From Russula earlei (Eukaryota; Basidiomycota; Agaricomycetes; Russulales; Russulaceae): a stretch of DNA of 64,000 nucleotides. The notes beneath the pieces are model-generated. The model worked only from the letters and a program-made list of their open reading frames with translations. It was not told the DNA's origin and did not search any database. The first letter of the stretch is position 1. Every line of letters starts with the position of its first letter. Below, one piece after another: positions 9,845 to 20,288 of the stretch. The translations under genes were made by a program, and so were the position numbers. The stretch lies in assembly GCA_025769875.1 (NCBI GenBank), contig JAGFNK010000126.1:53703-117702 (forward strand), in the 5' to 3' direction.

Positions 9845-10737
9845 AATCCGACATGACTTACAGCCATCTTTTGGTCATCGACGTACTTAAAGATGCCTAC
9901 TATGCCCACGTCATCACAGAGAATATACTCGGGCCGGGCAATCAGGAAATTGCTATGACGGACGGCTCGTAATACGAGCTGACGCTCTTCTTGAACTGGA
10001 GAACACAAACGATGCACGGCAGATGAGCCACGGCACATGCGCATGACGACAACTCGAAGCAGTGTGTGTGTGCTTACCGCGGCCTTGAAATCTCTCACGG
10101 CTCCTCGTTGTCGCTAAAGTGGCGCAACCAACTGGATTGGGTTGAAGACCTAGCCAACAGTTGTGAGCAGCTCGTATGCGTAGTTGGCGACATGACCGAC
10201 CGAGGCGCGGACGAGGAACTTGGAGGATGGTCTGGAAGATATGTTGATGGTTTATGGGGCGTGGGTGCGGAGATGTGATATAGGGAAGAGGGAGCGGCGA
10301 GCGGTGAGGAGCGTCGTGGTGCCTGGTTTTAAGGGGAGGACTCCAAGACGGGGTTTGTCTTGCAACTGAGTACAACTAATATACGGCCCGTATATACGGC
10401 TTGATGGCATCCCTTATACGGTACGGTACGGGTAACTTACCGTACCGGCAACCGTACCGTCAGGGTACACTTCCACTACCCGTACGGTACGGTACGGGAT
10501 ACCGTATTACGGTAGCCGTAAACCGTATGTGTACGGGTACGGTCGGCAGCCCTAGTGATGCGAGCTCAGAAGAGTTTACTATCGCATGAGAGGCAGTGTA
10601 CAAGGTCGTATCAATTTGCTACAGGAACATACAAAAAACACGAGAGGTTAAACCATGAGAAGAAATTGCTCCAAATCCGGATGTCGATGGGTAAAACGGC
10701 AGACATTAAAACGTGCGTCATTGTCGGGGTCATGAAA

Positions 10738-13700
10738 TCACCACGCAATCCAAGCGACGAAACTACGAGGATACGTGCGAACGATGAGTTTGCGCGTCTC
10801 ATCCAGGCTGCGTAGACATGAAAACGTGTCATTACATATCAAGCCGCGAACGAAAGAGGAATGCTGCGAAGCCACTTACATTATCAGGGCCAAGGCGAAT
10901 GGTATGGGAATGAGGAAGTGTCTCGCGGGAATATTGCTCGTCTGGAAAACGTTATGGCTGAACACCGGGGGGGGGGGAGGGGGGGGGAGACGACTTTTTC
11001 AACTTCGCGAGACGAGGGAATGCAAGGAACGACGCACAAGGCAGGCACATAACTGAAGAAAATGCCGATCAGTAGCGCGCATATTGCCGCAGGTATCGTG
11101 GAGGGGTTCAAGCCCCACGTGGGCGGCTGCTGGAAGATACTCGATCTGCGTGTGCGAGTCGAGAGTAGGTTTCTGCGAGGGGGAAGATTACTGAGTTCTC
11201 ACACCACGAAAGGGTGAAAACAAAAAAAAAAAAAGAAAAGGAGACATACCCCCACTGCATCACGACAAGAGTGAAGAAGTATACGGTCTGCGCCTCATAA
11301 AGCAGGTCGTTCGTCAGCGCGGCAGGATAGTTGCCGAACTTCATGGCCAACGAGGAGAAAGGCACGCCGTTGCGCTGCAGGTACCAGAATGACCTGGGCG
11401 CGCGCATCTCGTTTCAATGAGGGGATCAAACGTCGAAACAAAAAGGTTATCTACATTGCCATGGCGCAGAGCGACTCAAGGATGCCGAGGAAACCGTATG
11501 CATGAAGAAGCAAGCGGCCGTTGGCCAGACGCTCCTTTCGCACGTTGCGGGGGGGACGGGAGAGCAAGCCGCTCTCTGGCGGTTCCAAGCACATACTCAA
11601 CGCAGGAAGGACATCCGTCTGTAAAGTAAAAGAACAATCGTAAACCTCTGCGCGAGATGCGAATAAAGGCAGTGGTGCTACGTACGCCGACGCAGATTAA
11701 ATCATCTGGATGTTGCTCAGCATTTGTGGGGCGCCGATAAGGATATTGAACAAGATGGGCATGAGTTCCGAGAAACTGGGCCGTTCACATGTCAAGACTC
11801 CGACGGACCACCAAAATGGAACGTTTGGTCCTCACCTGCCAGCGGGAAGAAGGTACAGGATCGTCTTCTTCAGGTTATCGTACACCAGACGTCCTACGAC
11901 CGGGAGAAGGGGAGGGGGGTGGTCAGTTGGGTTTGGTGGAACACAGGAAGCCGAGAGAGCATAAGCGCACCATACTCCAGGGCGACGACAATAGCCGAAA
12001 AGTCCTCGAGGAGGACCATGTCTGCAGCCTCGCGCGCAACGTCGGACCCACTGCCCATCGCAATACCACAATCCGCCGCACGGAGCGCTGGAGCATCATT
12101 AACACCGTCTCCCGTGACGCCGACTACACCGCCACGACTCTGGAAGGAGCGCACGATGCGCAATTTTTGCTCGGGAGTCGTTCTCGCAAATACGATCTCC
12201 TGGTAAGTGCACAGAACGTCCTCCTGTTCAGGAGTGAGCGTCTCAAGCTCCGCGCCGGTGATGACGATGCTCTGCGGAGCCGCGCTGTGGCTCGGCTCTT
12301 GCTCCAATAACGCGTCATCCTTCTCCTTCTGCTCCTTCTCTTGTATGGAGCCGTGATTCAGTAGGTCCGAAGCATGGTGGACCACGGCCGAATTTGAGAT
12401 GATGCCGGCTTGTGCGGCAATGGCGACTGCCGTGGCAGGGTGATCACCAGTGACGACAAAGAATCGGATTCCGGCACCACGACATATCCTGGGAGCGATG
12501 TCAGAACAACGCGGAACGCGGCAGCGTCGTTCTTTTTCGTACCGAACTGTATCCGGGATATCCGGTTTTAGGGGATCGATCAAGCCAACGAGGCCGACGA
12601 TGATGAGCTCTGAATTGAGGCCGTCAATGAGCTCGTCAAAGCCTTCCGCATAGGAGTCGATTTTTTGAGGAAGGAGCTCACGTGCCACCACACGACGTGC
12701 GAGTAGCAGCACGCGGCGACCCTGAGCAGCCCACTGGTCCTGGATTGCAACGATGCGCTGGCGGGCGGCGTAGGTGAGGTTCAAAGGTCTGTCGCCTCCA
12801 GGGGCGACGACATGTGTGCAGCGCATGAGGAGAACGTCCGGGGCACCCTTGACACAAAGTAGAAGATCAGCCGGAGCAAACGAATCCCATGACGCAAGTG
12901 GCGCAGGAAGAAGTCCCGAGTCATTTGTCCGGGGCATCACCTCTGAGATCGTGAGCATGAATTTCGTCTGGTAACGGTGGCAGTGTTAGTGGCGGCCGTC
13001 GGTGTTTGAAAGGCTCACCTTTGAGTTGAAAGGAATCTTGTGGACGTGTCGCCACTGCGCGCGGACGGTGTCGCTGGAAACGACATTATCTGAGAACTTC
13101 AAGATTGCCGAATCTGATCCAACAAAATGAGGCGGCGTCACTCGTGACTCGTTGTAAGAAAGTCACTAGCTAGTTTCCATACCAGTGGCATCCCCGATAA
13201 TATTCCGCTTTGAATCCGATGGGGAACCCTCGAAGGCAGCTGCGTTGCATATGGCAGAGACCGCAGGAAGCTGACGAAGATTCTCAGCCAACTGATGCTC
13301 GGCTGATTCCAGTCTCTGGTGTAATGTTTGCACGTCGAATGCGACGTCGTATATCGCTGCATCCTCAACGTGCATCCTATTCTGTGTCAGTGTGCCCGTC
13401 TTATCCTGGATAGACATCAGCACCGGACGACAAAGAGGAAAATAGCCATTGGTCCATAGGACGCACAGAGCACAGAACATTCACGGAACCCAGAGTCTCG
13501 ACGATAGATAACGACCTACCCCAGGCGACATTGCAGTGAACCCTTTGGTACGTGGGTGGTAAGTTACGGAACTCACTTGCATAACACTTTGTGCTTGCTT
13601 AGGGTGTGCGCGACTTTGGCCAAAGACAGCGTTACCGCAACTGGTAGTCCTTCAGGGATGAAAGCGACTGCGCGTAAATAAAGATTAGTAATGTAGTCGG

Positions 13701-15224
13701 TCGTTGAGGCGATCAAGATTTATCACCCATGACCGAGACAACATCGATAAGAAGTGTAGGCGTGTTGATAAAGCCCGGATAGCTACGCCTCAGCCTGAAA
13801 TCGAGCAATACACTTCGTCATGCTATCACAGTAACTGTGAGGCCCAGAGCTTACCATGTGGCCCACAAGATGACGATGAGGATGGCCACTAGCGTCGCGA
13901 GGCCAGCAATGATCAAGACAAACCGGAGAATTTCGCGCTGCAACGTCGTCAATGACGAGTGTCCCGCAGAAGATAGCTTGGCAATGCGCCCACTGGAGTG
14001 TGGTGTATATGCGGTGAGACATTTTGGCAGTTCGGAAGAGAGGGACCGCGCACAAGACTGTGTTGTCACCGATTTGGAAAACGAGACCGAGGCCAGATCC
14101 GCTGACGCACAGCGTCCCTTGAAGGGCGATGTTTTTCGTCTAGTGGAGAACATCATCAAAGATAACACGTGGAGGGGGCATAGGGCATAGCCGGGCGTGG
14201 CGTACCTCGAGGATGTTGTCATTTGTCTTATCAACCCTTCCTGTGATCGGTTCGCTCTACAATAGCACACCGACTATCGTGAGCAGGGGTAAAAGGAACG
14301 GTTGTGTGCGTTATGACACACCTCCCCTGTGAGCACGCTTCTATCGAACCTCAGATCACCTGAAACATCGATTAGTTTGACGTCTGCTGGCACCTTCTGA
14401 CCCATGACCACGTGGACTAAGTCTCCGGGGACAAGGGAAGCAGCGGGGAGGGTCGTCTGCATGCCATCGCGGAGGGCGACGACGTCTGTGGGGAGCATGC
14501 CCTGTATGGATGCCATGACACGCGAGGTCGAAAAGTCCTGCCACGCGTTGAAGATCGCCTGGAAGAAGACGACGACAAGGAGGACGACGGCGAGGGCGAG
14601 GTTGGATGCCTGTGGATTCGGGTTCCCCAGCGGCTTCCTGCGTTTCGCATGAGCTCCGTTCAAAATCCAGAAAAAGTGGCCTATACCATGAGAGGAAGCA
14701 GATAATGCTGGCTACCAGCAACAGGCTTCCAAAACCGCCAAACACCCAACCAGCGACCTTCCGTAGCATTCGTCGCGGGGGGGGCGAGATCTGATTCGCG
14801 CCGAACTGCGCCGCACGGCGCTGTGCCTGCGCGGCATCAAGGCCGGTTTTCGGCGCGACTGCCAGGCGGCGGAGTGCCTCATCGATCGACAGATTATGCC
14901 AATCGAGGTCAGACAGGTCTGTGATGACAAGGCGGAGGCACGGTCGATATTCGTTCTGCAAGTAGGTAGAGGGGCCGACCTTTGACGTTGCCTTTGGACT
15001 CTTTGCCTCGACCACTCTCGCCTAGCTTCAAGTTCTTGCTGTGTTCCAGGTGCAAGCTCAGCGTACGGAATTCGATGGGTAGACGCGCTGAGGGCGGCAC
15101 CGTCGGCGCATGTATCGAGAGTGTCCTACGTGCGGTTGAGCGTGATGTCGCCGACATTGCCACGGTGTCGGCTCTGTGTCGTCGGAGGAACGATGGTTAT
15201 CCGCTGGTTTTCGATGTCGTCTGA
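10738..15224 (-). CDS. Type II P-type cation-transporting ATPase (fungal Na/K-ATPase-like)
   Basis: ATP-driven cation pump of a cell membrane. In order from 15224: N-terminal RLPIEFRTLS segment; cation-ATPase N domain; actuator domain with DLVHVVMGQKVPADVKL and TGE/SEPITG (TGES formed by splicing); TM4 IPEGLPVAVTLSLAKVAHTL; phosphorylation site LCS/DKTGTLTQNRM, interrupted by an intron with the catalytic Asp first after the acceptor; nucleotide-binding VKGAPDVLL; TGDHPATAVAIAAQAG; hinge TGDGVNDAPALRAADCGIAM; then C-terminal membrane helices including FSELMPILFNILIGAPQM. The last exons are about 10957-10880 and 10807-10738, ending RTYPRSFVAWIAW and TGA. The PEGLP motif and FRTLS N-terminus point to the fungal Na/K-like group; the transported ion is not certain. 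All catalytic motifs are present. One apparent extra base near 15129 separates two N-terminal frames, so the start could instead be 15163. Confidence 0.9.
10966..10987. repeat. G-rich homopolymer tract inside an ATPase intron
   Basis: A G run broken by a single A lies on the plus strand. On the coding strand it is C-rich sequence just before the acceptor (CGGTGTTCAG) of the exon that encodes NVFQTSNIPARHF, so it is the polypyrimidine part of an intron. Length calls here are likely unreliable. Confidence 0.8.
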
Positions 15225-16122
15225 CATGACGAAGAGGTTGGCCTTGTTAAGAAAGAGGAAATCGGAGGGAAAAGGTTCCACTTCCAACGGGATATTTAAC
15301 AGCGAGTGCACCACTGGTGAACAGCACCGCTGCTGCCACGACCAGGCGAGTAAGTTAGGCCATTGGTTGGCCGGAGCGCCGGAATGAGAGAAATTCGCGG
15401 TGGTGTAAAATGAAGGAACATTCGATCGATCGAGGAGAGGAGCAAAAGGGACACACAACCGTGTGATGAATGAAAAAAAACAATAACTTTCTGCTGAGCA
15501 GATGAAACCCGCGATTGACACCAGGCCGGAGTTCTGAATTCGAGTTTTCTTTCTCTGTCCAGGTGGAACTTGAAGTTCCGTGAGTCACAAGGAAAGGTGC
15601 CCGGGCCTGACCTGGCCTTACTGCAGTGACCCCTCTCAATGCCGAGCTCGGACCATCTAGGCGTGCACAGTACCCACCAAGAGGAGAGGGACTCGGAGTC
15701 TGAGAGGAGCCACGGTGACGAAAGGAGTTATCGTGAGTCGTGAGAATATGATCTCCATTCCCGATCGGACGGATCATGATAAACCTCCTCCACGCGCTGC
15801 GGTCCTTCTCTAGCTCCCTTGACTCAAATTCAAGCGTACCCCCCTTGTACCAACACCATATTTCCTAGAGGACAAAGGAAAGATTTCTCGATTCACTTAG
15901 CACGGTCACGTCGCCGCATCAGGCAAGGGATCCACAAAAGCGGCTGTAGGAAAAAGGATGCTGAGGGAAATACAGCAGAACGAAAATCACGGTAGAGTGT
16001 GTAGTTCCGCGTCCTTCTCTTTGAATGAAGCGATACGGGCGGCCCCGCCATTGCAAGGACGTCGCATTTCGCTTGTTCCTTCACATTCCGAGTTTCACGG
16101 ACGATGACCGACCAGAGGAGCA
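15225..16122. other. Intergenic region between ATPase start and TRM112 end
   Basis: About 900 bp upstream of the ATPase and downstream of TRM112. Only overlapping short frames occur and none shows a recognisable motif. It presumably contains the ATPase promoter and 5' UTR and the TRM112 3' end. I see no repeat or RNA gene. Confidence 0.6.
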
Positions 16123-16673
16123 CTACCCAATCTCATGCTCTGCCAACAGCTTGGTTGATATGCCAGAAATATGAGAAGATGCGGTAAACAAATGAAAACG
16201 AGAGAGATGCGGACCATATTTGGGATCCCATTCGAGATTGGGTATACATGCCCACAGTTTGGACACGTCATTGAACCCTCGTCTATGTGGATCTGATAAG
16301 AAGGGCATCATGAGGGCGAAAAGGAGATATTTTGGACGAGAATGACCGGCCTCAAGAAGCACACGGTGCAACTGCTTCAAAAGGTCGTCATCGAGCATCC
16401 CGGGACGCTCGGAGGGAAGCGATGTATCTCCGATCTTATTAAAAAATCGTGATTGAGCTTGTTCGGTACGAACAACGTGAAGGGATTTACCTCGCGGGAG
16501 GCCTGGACAAGGGCATCCCATTCGATTCTTGGAAGGAAGCCACGGAGAAAGTCGGGGTTAAAGTCGGCTTCGCGGAGGGCAAGCTTGATGTCTGTAAGCT
16601 TGAGAGGAAAATTGTTCGTGGTGCAACCTTTGGCATGGCACGCAAGGAGGTTATGCGTGATCAGGCGAACCAT
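16123..16673 (-). CDS. TRM112: TRM112, methyltransferase-activating zinc protein
   Basis: Small obligate partner that stabilises and activates several SAM-dependent methyltransferases acting on tRNA, rRNA and the release factor eRF1. Four exons on the minus strand: 16673-16491 (MVRLITHNLLACHAKGC ... FNPDFLRGFLPRIEWDALV), 16434-16351 (IGDTSLP ... LHRVLLE), 16292-16215 (IHIDEGSMTCPNCGHVYPIS, then NGIPNM) and 16149-16123 (LLAEHEIG). The total is 123 aa, the usual family length. The four zinc-binding Cys (CHAKGC and CPNC) and the C-terminal LLAEHE signature are present. Intron 2 begins GC (GAG/GCCGGT), a GC-AG intron. The start at 16673 is the family-consistent first Met. The gene is divergent to the hydrolase at 17163, with 489 bp between. 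Confidence 0.95.
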
Positions 16674-17162
16674 GGCAATCGCTCGCGGGAAGACCGACCG
16701 ATACGAAGCGACGAAAAATCTAATCTGGGATGAAGGGAAGCCGGTCCGTGTTCGGACCGGCTAGTCTCCGTTCACCCGTTCAGTCAGTGGAGTTGTGGTG
16801 GAGTTGAGAGGAGTGCAGTCAAACGTTGCGCTCTTTGGAATGGGGGCCTCGGACAACTTGCGCGCCCACAAGAGCGGACATGCCACTGTGATCAGAAACG
16901 CTTTCGAAGGGTGCGTATATCCACTTATGCGGGTTGTTAGGAGAGATTATGGCAAGTTTAAAGCGTCCTAGATGGCGCGCGCGATCATCGGGGTCTCCGA
17001 GGCGTCCGAGCCTCACCAACACTCTCTGCGGAATCCTTAGTCTTTGGTCTTCTCTCCCTTCGCGTCCGCTTCCATTAGGCTCTGAACCGCTCGATGTCCT
17101 CGGGCTCATGGCTTTATTAGCAGCAACGGGATTGCTCCGCGTCTCACCAAGCCATCTACACG
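16674..17162. promoter_or_regulatory. Divergent intergenic region TRM112 / glycoside hydrolase
   Basis: 489 bp between two divergently transcribed genes, so it should hold both promoters. Short frames on both strands overlap it without recognisable motifs. No clear TATA box was assigned. Confidence 0.5.
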
Positions 17163-19005
17163 ATGTACCTGTCCATCTCTCCCCTCTCTATCTCTACGAT
17201 TGTATTGCTTTTCTTTTCATTAATACCCACGGCCTCGGCCAACGGCCTTACTGATACCCAAATCGATATCGTGAAACAGCGACTCCAGGAGGGTGCTACT
17301 CACAGGTCAGCATATTGTACACAGCATCTAATTTTCCTTCCTGGGGCTCCCTCAGCGATCCTCTGGACTGCCCTCTTGCGTCTCAGCAGCCCTAGTGTTT
17401 CTACTAAAGTGCTGCGGCGGCGCCGTTATTCGCCTGCCTACGCTCGACGCCAAGGCAGACTCATGCTGAACCTTATCTCACCAGCTGGGAACTTGGCACA
17501 CGCGCCCAAGCTCTCCTCGAACTCTCGGCGCCGTCCTTCTCCGTTCTCACGCCCTCCGTCCCCCTTCCTCCCCCTTCGTCCTTGAACTCTTCCTCCAATG
17601 CCTCTCTCGCGGACGTCTTTACGATCGCGCGCCACGTCGTCGCTGTCCTCCCTTCTCCACCTAGCAATGGCACGGGACAGCCCCTGGTTGTGGGTGACTC
17701 CAGCGCGGGAGACCCCGCAAGCATTGGAACTGCCGTCCTGCTTGCTAACTGGACTGGCCTCGGGGACGAGGACTATGCTCGCGCGGCGACCGCTCAGGTA
17801 GAATACCTCTTTGGGCCAGTAGTCCCCAAGACGATCGATGGTGCGATCTCACATAGGGTTTCGCAGCTCCAACTTTGGTACGTTGATCCCATCTCAGCTA
17901 TGCGAGTCTCTCCCCTGGGTTTAACCTGTTGGGTAGGAGTGATTCTGTGTACATGGTACCCCCTTTTCTCGCATACTATGGCGTGACGACAAGCAACCGG
18001 TCCATGTTGCAAGAGGCCTACGAACAGGTCTGTGTTTTTACCACGTCTCCATCAAGCAAGGGTCGCAAGTGGTGACACCGGGTATGGGCAGATCAAATTG
18101 TACCGCCAATATCTCTCCGATAGCTGGGCAAATGGATTGTGGCATCATGTTGTCTTGGGCTCGAACGGGACGGACCTTGGCCACTGGTCAACAGGTACGT
18201 ACAATGATTTTGACGTGCCTATCAGATACGCTCATGTCGAAGCAGGAAATGCGTGGGCAGCGGCAGGAATGTTGCGGGTTCTCGGAACGCTGAAACAGTC
18301 CTCCTTTTCTGGAGAATTTCAGTGCCAGATCAGGGATCTTGGCAATTGGGTGGACGAGATCCACGGCGCAATGTACCCACACCTTGTGCGTGCCGTCCTT
18401 GACACCCGTTCGTTCGTTTCCCTGACCGTGAGATCGCCGGTCGCTCTCAGCAAAGCAACGGCCTGTTCAAAAACTATGCAGACGGATCCTTTAACAGCAG
18501 CCGCAATTTTGACGACGCGTCGAGCAGCGCATTGCTCGCCGCGACAGTCTACCGGCTCGCGCTCCTTACGGGAAACAAGAAGTATGTCATGCTCGCGGAA
18601 CGGACGCGCGCGGCCCTCTTTGAGTCGAACTATTCGGCCGCAGCGTCGTACACAACCACCACAGCCACCTCATCCCCATCCCCGTCGCCCTCGTCCTCAT
18701 CGTCTTCTGCCTCATCCGCGTTCTCGGATACAACCCATTTCACGTCCGACGGCTGGCTGGTGCCGGTCGTCGACCCTCTCGACATCGGAGTCCAGGGTGC
18801 GCAGAGCCCCGAAGGACAGGCGTTCGCGCTCATGCTCGACGCCGCGTGGCGCGATTGGCTTGCGGCAGGTAGCCCTGGCGCCACCTCGAACTCTGCACCA
18901 ACGTCCCCAACTGGGACACAGGGGGCCGGCTGGGGTGGCGGCATGCCGGTGCTGGGCTCGGTGTGGTTGGTCATGGCTTGTACGTTTGGCGATCTAATTA
19001 TATGA
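17163..19005 (+). CDS. Secreted six-hairpin glycoside hydrolase (GH88/GH105-like)
   Basis: Six exons: 17163-17305, 17485-17877, 17937-18027, 18092-18194, 18246-18385 and 18451-19005, giving 474 aa in one frame. The N-terminus is a signal peptide (hydrophobic STIVLLFFSLIPTASA). The body has (alpha/alpha)6-barrel landmarks: SWELGTRAQALLEL, HRVSQLQLWSDSVYMVPPFL (conserved WxDxxYM-like Asp), HWSTGNAWAAAGMLRVL, FDDASSSALLAATVYRLALL and DGWLVPVVDPL. These fit unsaturated glucuronyl/rhamnogalacturonyl hydrolases, which remove the terminal unsaturated uronic residue from pectin-lyase products. A Ser/Thr/Pro-rich stretch (about residues 350-375) and a Gly-rich tail ending in a hydrophobic run (VLGSVWLVMACTFGDLII) suggest a GPI-anchored form. 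The exact GH family is not certain. Part of its 3' flank is duplicated at 31497. Confidence 0.75.
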
Positions 19006-19137
19006 GACAGTAGTCATGGCACTAGTTGTTTCGTGGGAAGTACCGATTTACTACGGCCTGGAGTCTGTATGTTTACATTCTGCAACTTAGGAGAAGCATA
19101 GCCGGGAGATGGGAGAGGCAAGGCAAGTTCAAGTGTA

Positions 19138-19575
19138 GCATCAGGAAAAACACATAAATCTTTTTTAGCTTTATAAAGTCTTTATAAAGTCAAAAAAAGT
19201 TGAAAAGTCAACAGTTGCTTGGACTGACCCTAATTCTAGAAAGTTGTGACCCAAATATCAACTATATAGCCAAGAAAGTTGTGAAAGCAGCATAAGTTCT
19301 GTAAAGTTCTCAAAAGTTGGAAAGCCACATCAGCCAGCCTTAGGGCTATGGACCAATTTACACTCTAATGGGGCTACTGCTAAAGTTAAGAGCCCTCTGT
19401 CCAATGTTGATATGGGACATATCTGGGACTTTAACAGACTTTACAAACTTTACTACCTTTTCTGGCTTTATGGAGGCTTGAACAGCACTTTACTACTTTA
19501 CAAACTTTCAACTTTAGAAATACTCCCTATAAAGCTAAAAAGTCAAAAAAAAATTCTGGTGATTTTGCTGATGAC
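19138..19575. mobile_element. MITE, 438 bp, TA target duplication
   Basis: Inserted between TA at 19136-19137 and TA at 19576-19577. Ends are imperfect inverted repeats: left GCATCAGGAAAAACACATAA, right (inward) GTCATCAGCAAAATCACCAG. It is AT rich, with repeated AAAGTTG and CTTTATAAAG motifs and no coding capacity. The paralogous flank at 31497-31836 lacks it and reads straight through CAAGTGTAAGAAGTGG, proving insertion. A related terminal fragment is at about 43486-43532. Confidence 0.88.
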
Positions 19576-20288
19576 TAAGAAGTGGTGATAAGGGAAAGAG
19601 TCACAGTAGAGACAAGGGAGAGACTTGGAAGGCGAAACAATGGGAGAATGAGTGTTGATGGTACAAAGTTAAGTGTACATCATGATGTGCATATCGTGTT
19701 GCCTGCTTCATGTCTTTTTGGAATGAACATCTGCTCTAAATTTGTGCTCCATGAGCATCCACTGTAGGGATTAGGTGTTGTAATCACCCCATTCTGGAGT
19801 GCATGAGACTGATCCTACACAAGTGATGTTAATCATGAGCAAATGAGTTGCGTACTTTTAGCAGTGGTTAGATGATCAAAAATTACTATAAAAGGAGATT
19901 GGGTTGGCAAGATAATCATGGCTTCAATCACACGTGTAAATCACACCAAAGTATTTTCTTAATCACTTATTTAATCACTTATTTATTATGTATCTGGAAA
20001 ATAAATTACAATACAAATAAAGATTTTCTATTGTAAGGATCAGCAGAAGACAAGGCCACTAGAATAGGTGGTGGTGCGAGTCTGAAGGGACCTGGTACAA
20101 GGGAGGCGGTGGCATCTGAGGGAGGGGGTTTCCAAGAGGGGTCCTGAGGGAGGGGGGTTCAAGATGGTGGTTCCCTGAGGGCACGTGTGCGTGCATTCGC
20201 AGTGGCAGATGTTGCATCAGGCTTGGCATGCTTGCCCAACCGTTCACCCCTGGCATACAGATCATTGTGAACATGGTGGTGCTTTCCC

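Larger units (their letters stand above)
6555..10554. mobile_element. hAT-like element carrying host gene pieces
   Basis: Terminal inverted repeats TAGGGCTGCCAACCGTACC (left) and TAGGGCTGCCGACCGTACC (right, read inward) are flanked by a perfect 8-bp duplication GTGATGCG (6547-6554 and 10555-10562), the TSD length of hAT transposons. Subterminal regions (6560-6720 and 10380-10550) are dense in short palindromic CCGTACGGTACGG-type motifs, as expected of hAT transposase binding arrays. No hAT transposase is encoded. The interior holds a DUF6533-like piece (+), an unidentified ORF (+) split by a solo LTR, and a Ppo-type oxygenase fragment (-). It is inserted 176 bp downstream of the ATPase stop codon. 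Confidence 0.88.

Noticed and set aside
10961..10989. G-rich tract as a promoter or G-quadruplex element of a gene
   Set aside because: It falls in an intron of the ATPase as the pyrimidine tract on the coding strand; homopolymer length is probably unreliable.
11095..11130. tRNA-like arm (GGGGTTCAAGCCCC)
   Set aside because: No cloverleaf can be completed around it and it lies within the ATPase C-terminal exon/intron region.
15355..15777. 140-codon minus-strand ORF upstream of the ATPase
   Set aside because: No motif, biased composition, and located where the ATPase promoter is expected.
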